Of a DNA stretch of 64,000 nt, positions 1 through 42,714 are shown piece by piece; within the stretch, counting starts at the first letter, position 1; each line of letters opens with the position of its first letter. This DNA is from Echinococcus granulosus (Eukaryota > Platyhelminthes > Cestoda > Cyclophyllidea > Taeniidae): assembly GCF_000524195.1 (NCBI RefSeq), contig NW_020170406.1:466774-530773 (forward strand). Direction: 5' to 3'. Both the position numbers and the translations under genes were made by a program. The notes under the pieces are model-generated. The model searched no databases. It had not been told where the DNA came from and saw only the letters and a list, made by a program, of their open reading frames with translations.

Positions 1-32961
<32,961 letters not shown>

Positions 32962-33480
32962 ACGCACACAGGCCTTCCTTCCCTACTTCCTTCTTTGTGT
33001 ATATACCTACCTATGGACTGCTCTCTTCTACGCTGCCTGTTGCTGATGTACAGGAAAAATTCGACTCACCTTCGTTTGAGATCGGTTTGAACGCTTGCGT
33101 AAACTCACACACAGGCATACATGTTTTCTTCTTCCTTATGTGCTGATGCAATTATTACCAAGGAAATGCAATATTGTGAGTCAACTATCTGTTATTTTAA
33201 TCTTATTTAAATCCTGGGTGGTGAGAGCTGGTGTTGTGATATTTCATTTGAAAGTACACTGGTACAAGAATGTCACTTCTCCGAAAAGAATGCTCGCTTT
33301 TATCTAACGTAGTTGGTGCCATTTTAAAGCGGTAACTCCGTGAATCAGGTTTAAACGGGTTCAGGTAACCTAAGGATCTTGTTTTAATGAAGACTTGTAC
33401 TTAATAACTGCGCTAGTAGCCTTGGATCTATTTCATGTTAGCATTTATTTCTGGTGTGAATAAAAAGTCGTTTTTGTAAT
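32962..33480 (+). terminator. unc-13: unc-13 3' UTR with poly(A) signal
   Basis: AATAAA at 33459-33464, the first such hexamer after the stop, followed by a T/G-rich stretch suitable as a downstream element. Implies a 3' UTR of about 500 nt. Short ORFs here overlap the GC-rich exon and look accidental. Confidence 0.65.
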
Positions 33481-34435
33481 GAAATTGTTTAGTTTGAAAA
33501 TCGTCCAGGGCTTCAGGATAAAATGGTATCCTGTAAATGATATCCTAATCAATTTCGTGCTACAAAGCCTCGGAAGCGTTGCGTCTCAACACATTCTCTC
33601 AACGTGTGCTGATATTGTAAAGTCGATTTTACTCTAGATCCTTGTGTTGTAAAGTTTCTTCTGAAAGACGTCTAGATTGTATCAGTTCATCAGTACGGGT
33701 TCAGACTTGTCATTGTCTATCGATGGGATCTATCCCAATTGAAAGCCATTGGCCTTTATGCCAGTTTTATTTCCATTTTTAAGCAAGTGTCGCTAAGCTC
33801 AACCGTTTTGGTGTAAAAATAGGGGTCTGTTGAAATAGCTGTAAATATCTTTACTTACTGTAAACTTAATAGATTAAGGTTACTCCGCGTTCTACCAATT
33901 TTGATTCGGTGTCAGAGAGTGAAATTGCATCTGCAATGTAAAATTCTCTCATTAAAATATATCCTTCCTAATTTTGGCTTTAAGAAGATTACCCTTGTCA
34001 CTTTTCCAAATTACAAATCTACATAATTCGAAATCCTCATCTTTACCGATCAGGAAATGCGCTTTTCTTTCCCATTTTACATGTCTACCAGCCCCATGGC
34101 ATCTGGCGTATGACATCATTAAATGAAGGTTTGGTGTGTGCTTTATTATAAACTGTTCTTAGGGACCATAAATTTGATCAGTTAGTATATTCAAAATAAG
34201 CCTACTGGGAGCGTTTCATTGGCTTTACGATCCAGAGGAAGAGGGCAAATCGAGGCAGAAATGACTTTCTGCCACATTGTCTGCTGCACACGAGTTTAAC
34301 CGGGGCGCGTTATTGATCTGTGCGGTGTTTTAATTCCCTCTCGGTGGGGGCTCACGTGCCCAAAATTGTGACGCGGGGTGACGGTGGAGCGAGGATCAAT
34401 CCCCCTAGTTTTCCTCTTCTTTTTCTCCCCAAAAA
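33465..34435 (+). promoter_or_regulatory. Intergenic region with presumed beta-tubulin promoter and 5' UTR
   Basis: Mostly AT-rich; the last 150 bp become rich in G, C and CpG and include an E-box CACGTG (34353-34358). A pyrimidine-rich leader (34399-34430) leads into A-run and ATG. No clear TATA box. A promoter here is inferred from position and composition only. Confidence 0.4.
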
Positions 34436-34492
34436 ATGCGGGAACTTGTCGTGTTGCAAGTGGGCCAATGTGGAAACCACACGGGAATAAAG
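34436..34492 (+). CDS. TUBB-like: beta-tubulin exon 1
   Basis: 19 codons, [19 protein letters not shown]. The ATG is fixed by the family N terminus. MREL differs from the usual beta MREI that marks nascent tubulin for mRNA autoregulation. Donor GTAAGT; 533-bp intron follows without features. Confidence 0.95.
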
Positions 34493-37400
34493 GTAAGTCA
34501 CAACTAGGCTATCGGAGATAGCATGAACGAATGCAATAAAAGACAAGATGAAGTAAGTACAGCACGAAAGCGGTCCCGTTCCGCGAGTTAGGTGCATGAA
34601 CTCCAACAGAAATTGCTTAGATATAGGAAATGGCATCAAATTATGCAGTATTTTATGGCTTGAGTTAGTTTTGTTACAAATTTTGGTGGAAGCGTGGATG
34701 AAAACTATCAAGTCACTTTGAATTTCCCTGTGTCAATAAACGTCAGCATCTCTAATTTAATCGTCATTTTGCTTGGACAATGACTTTAGATGGTCTCACT
34801 TTTCCATGTTTGTGTCAGTGAGTTAAAAGTCACTAATACCATTTCTATGTTTTTTTATGCACAAAAATCATATAACACAACGGGTTGCTGGCCCTGTAGG
34901 AACCCACGTAGGCCAGTCTAATGCTTGATGAGAGTATTTTGTGGCAAGCGTCTTCCTATCTTAACTTAATGGCCTTTTTCTTTAAGGGATTAGTAATTTT
35001 GCATAAGAATTTGTGTTAATTTCAGTTTTGGGAAATTATATCTGACGAACATGGCGTATCTCCGAATGGGAGCTTTCATGGTGAATCAGAGCTCCAACTA
35101 GAACGAATGAATGTCTACTACACTGAAGCAATGGGTATGGCTATTTTTTTTCCCGACTTTAAATGAAAGGTTTAGCCAGGATGTAATCTATAAATTTGTT
35201 TACTGGTGATTAGTTTACCTAACAATACAGTAACTTCCCAAGTTCCAGTAATCTCCTTGTGTTTTGGGGACTTCGGTCTCCTTCAATTTCGTGCAAGCAA
35301 ATTTAAACCGCTCGTCTAATCCTTTGTTCGCCTAAAAATAGACATCATTCGTGTAGACTAAATCGTTCCTCCAAAGTATACATAACCGTTTGTTTGACAG
35401 CAGTGTACCTGTCCTTAAATTAATTCAGTTTTGGCATAGCAGCCAATCACGAAATCTCGGCCTATTTGTTTACTACCAGAAAGCAAAAAAATTGGCTTTT
35501 TGGCCTTGCTACGTTTAGAATATCTACCACTAAGTAGCGGAATTTCTCGATCTATTGGCCTATGGACTATGCCTAAACATTAGGTGACCCAAAACATTTC
35601 GTGTCGTTTTTTGTGCTGCTCACCAAAATGCCTTGGTAAAACGCGCAGAGGCATACAGAGTTTGTACCATTGTTTATACACATGTATCATAATGCATAAC
35701 AATGCGACGGTCTATCGATAGGGTAATCTCCAACACTTTTCTCTTATTGTGAACCCACTCTTATATCATACAATGTCGGTTGAACTAATCCAATGCATGT
35801 GAACTCGGTTTCGAAGCTTCGGAGGCATTTGAAGAAGTTGCGGTGTGTGGTGGCCGAACGCACCATTCAGAATCAAACAATTTAAGTAAATAATTTGATG
35901 TTGGTGAAGAAGCACTCAAAGGTAGTGATTGATTTACATTTAGATGAATTCCATGCCCTACTGAGTGAAGAAATTGAAGATTAACTTGTTTAAGAACAGT
36001 CTTCAGCCTTGCTTAACTTGATTGATACAACAATTCGTGTACACCTACATCGACATGGAATAGAAGATTGTGTTGAAAGTTAGCAAATGGATCGCATTTA
36101 CGTGTACTAGCGAGAATCGTAAGCTTCAATGACCATCAATTTGCCATTCACTTCACTTCTTTACATACATTTTATAAAAACTTTTCGGGAGAGGACCGCT
36201 TTCGGAGCAACTAAATGACTTGCTGACTGACTCACTTTTGACGCAAAATGGCTTTTATTTATATTTCAATGTTCGTCAGGTGGATAGAAAATTCACTGCT
36301 TATGCCCAAGCAATCCACTATTCCAATACCTACCTTAAACTTTTAAGGCACATATTACCTCATCCTCTATTCTTGTAAGACTATGCCGCTTTTGGCCGTA
36401 AATTGTTCATCTGCTGAAAGCAAAGAATCAATTACAAACGACTTCTTTCTACCTGATACAAAACGACACAACGCGAATGTTCAGAAAGAAGTTTCCTGAG
36501 CCACTTAGGGCCAGTCAATCAGTCAAAGGGAAGCGCGCCTCCTTATTGCGCTTGCAAGAACTCATGCCATGCTTTAGAATAAGATGGCAAGAGGGAAAAA
36601 GATGCCGTCTTATTCATTTGATGGCATTTCTCTACCAGCTTTTCTTGGTTTCAGCATCGGATGATTACATGCGTAGTAGAACGGGCCTTTGGAAAGCAAA
36701 ATTAAAACTTGAATCGGAGGTGGCTAGGATTGAGTTTTTAATTTCTAGAGACAAAATCCCTCTTGCAAGCGCAATTCGTAGCAAACTTTTGCGGGTTGGA
36801 GAGGATTAGGAAATATGGACTGCAATGTTAATTGTTTTAAAAGTTTTCTGGAATTTTTGTTTCACTACACAAATCTGTGTATGCTTTATTAGTTATTTAG
36901 TAGGATTGAACTCCACATTTATGCTTTAGGCCTATTTTAAAACAATGGCAGATAATTTTAAGCCTATTTTACCACTTATTTTACTAAAATTAAGTTCTTT
37001 GTGCATTTATTTTGGAGTTAGTTGACTGAAAGATATTTGAACGATGGGTGTGCTAATATAGTTCGGTTCCCCATGACTTAGAACATAAAATTACTAGATA
37101 AATTACTTAATTACTAAAATTACAAAAAATTCACAAAACTTCTGGTACACTCTGATTGATTTTGGATGCTTTACAAAAATGGATGGGCCAAATGGAAAAA
37201 GTGCCTGTGATAGATTTCATAACCACGACTAAATCAAAAACTTGGTAACCATTGTTACTTTTTCACTCATATCATCGCCGCTGAATGGAAGGAATTCCAA
37301 AATCTAATCACAAGTGCTAGCATTTTGTCGGAAGAAGCCTTAACCCTGGAATTGCGGAAATCATCACCAATGTCATATGCACCGATGATGTCTGTCCCAC

Positions 37401-39547
37401 CAGTCAGTCACCGAAATTCATACACCCTCCGCTTTTGAAGCAAATATAATGATTGATGGGATGCTCAAAGACAAGGTTATTGAGTCCTTTAAGCCACTCT
37501 CGATGAAATTTATTGCCATAGTAGAGAATGACGGAATTCTTCCTTCGTATTGGTTCTGTTTTATGGATACTGATGAGTAAGGATGATTGCAAGGAATAAA
37601 GAAAAGAGGACTTTGATTCTATTTCATATGTCCATTGCATTCGAGTATTTCTGTCCATTTTAGGGGGAAGGTTCGTGCCACGCTGTGTGTTAATTGACCT
37701 AGATCCGGGTACTCAAAACACGGTACGTGGAAGCCCCTTTGGACGACTGTTTAGACCTGAAAACTTCATTGCCGGACGCGCGGGCTCCGGTAATAATTGG
37801 GCCAAGGGTCGCTATACTGACGGTCTAGAAATGATGGACGCTGTCCTTGATGTTGTCCGCAAGGAGGCTGAGGGCTGTGATCACCTTCAGGGCTTCCAAA
37901 TCATCCACTCTATTGGTGGCGGCTGTGGCTCCGGTATGGGCAGTGCTATTATGGATCAACTGCGTGACGAGTGGAGTGATAAGATATTCAACAACTTCAC
38001 TGTTCTACCTTCTCCAAAGGTATTCTTATTCATGCAGAAGTTGCGAATACGATAAACAACTTCTTTATTTAGTAAGATAGAAACTCTTGGTCTTTACTCA
38101 TATTAGCGTCCTATACGCTTTTAAAAGTAAAAATAAATGTCGTCTTTATGGGAGTAAGAATAAAAATTCCTTATTATAGCCTTATTTAATTTTACAACTT
38201 TGATTTGCTTTACTAACCACGCCAACGATTTCAACTTAAGTTTTGAAGTATCGTAGAATACATCGTCTAAAGCAGTAAAGTGGCATTTCGATGATCAGCT
38301 TTTAATCAGTCTAAAGTTTGTGATGTCTTGTGGTAAAATTAGGGATGGACGCTGTTTTAGGAAGATTATACCCTCAGTTCTTCGGGTACTCAGGTGTTTT
38401 GTGCCTTCTTATCCAATTAGGACTTAAACGACTTCTTTTCTGAATTTTTAGCCTCAAATCTATAAGTAAAAATCAAATCTAGCCTCATCGGACTGAAATC
38501 CTTATTAACATGCAGGCTGAATTTTCAACACACTTGTAAGCTTTTAACTACATTACACAGAATCGCGTTTCGCAGCGGTTCATTTGATAGGCGTTAGTAA
38601 AACTGGTTCAATGTTAAATCATGGGAACCACTTTGAAACAAAACTGAACCAGTTAAACGATAGTTAATACCTTCAAGTACTTTTCCAGCTCAGTTGTTTT
38701 TATCTCAAATCTCATGGTGACAATTCGTTTACCACTGAAATTGTTCAATTGTTTCTCTTCTTGCACCATCCAAATGCAGGTATCGGATGTGGTGGTGGAG
38801 CCTTACAATAGCATATTCTCCCTCGATCACCTCATCGAAACCAGCGATCTTACTGTTATCCTCGACAACGAGGCTCTCTATGACATTTGCAACCACGTGC
38901 TCAAGACCTCCTGCTCCTTCGCGGACCTCAACCACCTCATCTCCACAGCCATTTGCGGGATTACCACATGTTTCCGTTTCCCTGGCCAACTAAACTCTGA
39001 TCTCCGTAAATTGGCAGTCAATCTGGTGCCCTTTCCGCGTGTCCACTTTGTAGCGCCCTGTTTCGTTCCTTTGACTAGTCGTGACAACCAGACTTACAAG
39101 GCTATCACAGTGCCCAACTTAGTCCAACAGATGTTTGATGCCAAAGTTCTCATGGCCGCATGTAACCCTCTAAAGGGAAGATACCTCACCTGTGCGGCAG
39201 TGTTTCGTGGTCGGCTAAGTGTGGCCGAGGTGGAGGAGATGATGTTGAATACACAGGACAAAAACTCCACTCATTTTGTTGAATGGATCCCGAATAACTG
39301 TCAAACTGCGCTATGTGATATTCCTCCCAGAGGCATGAAAATGTCAGCAACTTTCATGGGTAATAGTACAGCTATACAGGCGGTGTTTGGTCGTATCCAG
39401 TCTGCCTATTCATCAATGTTCAAGAGGAAAGCCTTTATTCACTGGTACACGGGTGAAGGAATGGAAGAATCTGAATTTCTTAGCACAGAATCCAACGTTC
39501 TTGATCTTATCAGTGAGTACCAGCAGTATCAAGAAGCACCAGCCTAA
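34436..39547 (+). CDS. TUBB-like: Divergent tailless beta-tubulin (complete, 4 exons)
   Basis: Beta subunit of the microtubule heterodimer: exons 34436-34492, 35026-35134, 37664-38019 and 38780-39547 join in frame to 429 residues plus stop (usual length about 445). Beta, not alpha: MREL start, no long H1-S2 insertion, Lys in the T7 loop (GQLNSDLRK). Conserved [56 protein letters not shown] and WYTGEGM. Odd features: Cys143 for Thr in the tubulin signature (GGGCGSG), His15-Thr16 for Gln-Ile, Leu198 and Val200 for Glu and Phe/Tyr, a one-residue deletion near 218-221, and a C terminus ending QEAPA with no acidic tail. No stop or frameshift and all splice sites are canonical, so it looks functional. 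Probably a specialised isotype rather than the main one; tissue is unknown. Confidence 0.95.
35026..35134 (+). CDS. TUBB-like: beta-tubulin exon 2
   Basis: Residues 20-56 ([20 protein letters not shown], then [14 protein letters not shown]). Acceptor TTTCAG, donor GTATGG, phase 1. The next intron, 2529 bp, contains an unassigned 110-codon ORF at 36477-36809. Confidence 0.95.
37664..38019 (+). CDS. TUBB-like: beta-tubulin exon 3: nucleotide-binding signature
   Basis: Residues 56-174. Contains the phosphate-binding glycine loop, here GGGCGSGMG with Cys143 (codon 37924-37926), Phe167 retained, and PSPK at the end. Acceptor TTTTAG, donor GTATTC. Intron of 760 bp follows, no feature seen. Confidence 0.96.
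38780..39547 (+). CDS. TUBB-like: beta-tubulin exon 4: intermediate and C-terminal domains
   Basis: Residues 175-429, starting [10 protein letters not shown] and ending [13 protein letters not shown], stop TAA at 39545-39547. Leu198 codon at 38849-38851, Val200 at 38855-38857. The acceptor TGCAG at 38779 is preferred over the in-frame upstream ATG at 38714 because VSD follows PSPK directly in the family. Confidence 0.96.
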   Translation, partial: VSDVVVEPYNSIFSLDHLIETSDLTVILDNEALYDICNHVLKTSCSFADLNHLISTAICGITTCFRFPGQLNSDLRKLAVNLVPFPRVHFVAPCFVPLTSRDNQTYKAITVPNLVQQMFDAKVLMAACNPLKGRYLTCAAVFRGRLSVAEVEEMMLNTQDKNSTHFVEWIPNNCQTALCDIPPRGMKMSATFMGNSTAIQAVFGRIQSAYSSMFKRKAFIHWYTGEGMEESEFLSTESNVLDLISEYQQYQEAPA

Positions 39548-39835
39548 CTTTTCACTCACTGTTTCCTCTTTTTCGTACTTTCCACCCTGACTATCCTCTG
39601 TTGAAACGCGAAACATATTTTGGATTATTTTTACGTTTACACCCAAGAGATTGCACAATTTCGTGGTTTTTCTGTAATCCAACAGAGCTTATAATCTGTC
39701 CTTATACTTTAAACGGGATTTCTTTCACGTCGAACCACTAAAAAATCTGTTTGTTATTTCATTCAAATGGATTTTTTTTCTATAAACTGCCATTAAAAAC
39801 CACGTGTATTTTGTTGTGGGTGAGAGTGTTTTGAA
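39548..39835 (+). terminator. TUBB-like: beta-tubulin 3' UTR and poly(A) signal
   Basis: ATTAAA, the commonest variant hexamer, at 39792-39797, followed closely by a GT-rich element (39804-39835). Gives a 3' UTR of about 260-270 nt. Confidence 0.65.
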
Positions 39836-42668
39836 ACGGTTAGCACAACTTTGCTTGAACCTAACTAGCAAACATATGCCGAGTAATGACATGACCGATC
39901 CACTAAAACCTATTTAAATGGCCACTTCTGTTTCTTGTGTCCTTCAGGAGCCCTCAAATGGGATTCATTGAGAAATCCGTTCATAGTTACCAGCCTGTAG
40001 CATGCCCTACTAACCTGAAGTTTTGCTAGCATAATACTGCATTACTCATACGTAAATTTGGCGGTTTGAAGAGACATACTTTTTCCCTTTGTAGTAGCAG
40101 AATGCGCCTTACAAAGCAACTAGTTTTTAAGAGTATTTGCGGTAAAAGGGACACAAATATTGCGAAGCTCAGTCTAGGTAATGGTTAGTCTGACCCAATT
40201 CTGGATGAATCGCTACGTGTATTTTGACACTTGCTAATAGTGAAGGGGATTATTAAATTCAAACTTGTAAGATAAATCAAATACGATAGCCACTCTTTGT
40301 GAAATTTTGGTGATGCTCTAGCATCATCGCTGGAAAATAAGGACCGTAGGCGAATCACATACATTTCAATATAAAATTTCTGTAAAGTGGGATTACAATT
40401 TCATTGTGGCAAATTGGTGATGTACTCAGTGGGGGAAGAACTAGTAGAGATAACCGGCAAAGGAGATTGTGAACAATGACGTAAAAAAGATCTAGGTGGT
40501 GTTTGATGTTATAAGATTTTGCTCATTTGCTTCAAAAAAAAGTTTTGACTTCAATGCCTCTAAGTAACGGATACTTCTTAAAGCAAGGACGGATGAGTAG
40601 GGCATGGGTAAAGTGGTTATTTACCGCTTTCTTCTATAAAATGTTTCCACTGTGATTAAGTGCGGAGACGGGTGAAGTCAGAGTTACTTATCTGCGTACT
40701 CCTCATAGTTTGAAAGCTATGGGTACAGCAGCTGCCGAGTCCCAAAACTAGTAACAAGTCCAAAAATGATTTGTTGATATGTAATCGTATTTGTTGCAAA
40801 TCCACTTATTTTCAATCACGTACTTTATAATTTGGATACGTGGAACATTAAAAGTGTCCTTATTATTAAACAATTCTCTAAAACTTCCTTAAATTTAGGT
40901 GAAATTAGGCATTTGTCAATTACCTAATGTAAAATAGGCGAAAAGCAAAAACACGATGACAAATTTGTCTTATGGCTCAAGGCCATAATCAAAATCGTCA
41001 TTTAAAACAAACTGCGTGAGAGGAACACAATTAGGAAATTATTCCAAAGTACTCTACATCAACAAAATCTATTTTTTTTGCTTTAAATTCTTATATGACT
41101 AGGCGGCATATAATTATGCTTATTTATTTGCTTTTTCATTTGTCACCTTTTCGAAGCAAACCTGGTTGAAACTTTGAGTAACTTTAAGTGTTGTATGCTG
41201 CATTAAGTAGCCAAAAGTTTTTGATTGTATTTTGTTTAGCTATTCAGCTGAATGAGGAGGTACAAGTAACTTTGTCTCTTGTACACAGGTGTTCCCTATC
41301 TTAAATTCAGTACTTACTACTACGTGGAATTATAGGAAAGCTAATAGGTCCTATCAAACTTCAGAATTTTGGGGACGAAAAATCTAAATGTTTGTGTTTT
41401 AACAATTTTAGTGACAGCACTCTCCTGGAAATGCTTGTAAAAATCCTTTTTGCTTCCTTAGTGATTGTGGAGCTCTTAAACTGCAATTACAATAGAACTA
41501 CTAGACGGACATTCAGATAAACCGGATTTTCCATCACTATTTAAATGCTAACATAATCTCTCCGAAGAAACCCATTCAAATTGATTTAGCTTTCATAAAA
41601 TCGGTGTGTTGCTCGTGGTGTTCTCGTCAAATCTATACAACTTGATTATTGTGTTCCCAAAAACCATTAAGTTTTCTTTTCCTGTACTTTTTGGAAACCG
41701 CTTTTAGATGATGAAGATTTTCCTGTAGGTCCATTTAAACGAATTACTTTGAACGAAATCTGTTTTTTTTCTAGCGGTCTTCCACCGAGTTAGATTAATT
41801 TCGTGCATATATTTTGGCTTACTTCTTTTTATCTTTAGCGGGGATAGAGCTTGAACCTATGTAGGTATGTATTACGTATTCTCTTCCAAACTATTTGAAG
41901 CATCGTATTTACGTGAGGTACACCTTTGTCTTAATTTCTTTAATGGGGAACTTTTCCAATATACTTCAACGCCGGGATTTTGACCAATATATTTAGACAG
42001 TTTTTCCCCATTACATTCAGTGAGGTCTTTACCTTAAGCAGTTCTGTCTTTTGCATGAAATTAAGCATTTATGAGAACCAGACTTTGGAAAGCGAAATAT
42101 ATTTTAAAACAAACCCCAATCTTGCGTGTTTTTTTTTCGAACATAAATTTGGCCCTAATTTCTCATACCAATCTAATAATGAAGAGGTGCTGCATGTGTA
42201 CGTCGGAATCCCAATTCTGATTACGTAGAAATGGTTCAGGTAATGCCATATTTTATACTTACTGCTGAAAAAATATTTTAACCAGTACATTTATGCGTAT
42301 GCACGACTTCGTTGCAATTTAAATACTAATTTCTGCTAATATTTCAGTCTCCATTCTTTATGTTAAGACATCTTTCCTTCCAGTATGGCCCTAAGATCAT
42401 ATCATTTACAACTTATTTGATGCTCGAAAAACAAATAGAACTACTACGAAATCTCAATCAGCTTAACTGCAACTAGCACAGTAAAGGCATATTTAAAGGA
42501 AGCATTAATTTAACGAAAATTCTCTTTCCTCTTTCTTATCAGAAAAAAATAAGGGGGAAAATATGCAGGACAAATTTCAGTCCCCATTGTCTATCCCGTG
42601 AACTCCACCATAGAAACTCATTTTCTGCAAAAAGTAACCTTCTGACGAGCAGCCATCTTTACTTCCAG
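39836..42668. other. AT-rich intergenic stretch, nothing recognised
   Basis: No ORF with family resemblance, no RNA gene, no repeat structure seen. Long T runs on the + strand. Confidence 0.5.
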
Positions 42669-42714
42669 CCCCCCTCCCCTTCCTCCTCTCTTCCCCTTTT
42701 CCTCCCTTCCTTCC
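42649..42714 (-). promoter_or_regulatory. Pyrimidine tract with adjacent YY1-like motif
   Basis: 46 uninterrupted pyrimidines at 42669-42714 (purines on the minus strand). Just beside it the minus strand reads AAGATGGCTGC (42649-42659), close to the YY1 consensus found near start sites. Could mark a minus-strand promoter, but no gene is visible at 39.8-42.6 kb, so this is weak. Confidence 0.2.

Noticed and set aside
38714..38779. Upstream in-frame ATG extending beta-tubulin exon 4
   Set aside because: The family sequence runs PSPK-VSD across the junction at 38780; the extra residues are intronic.
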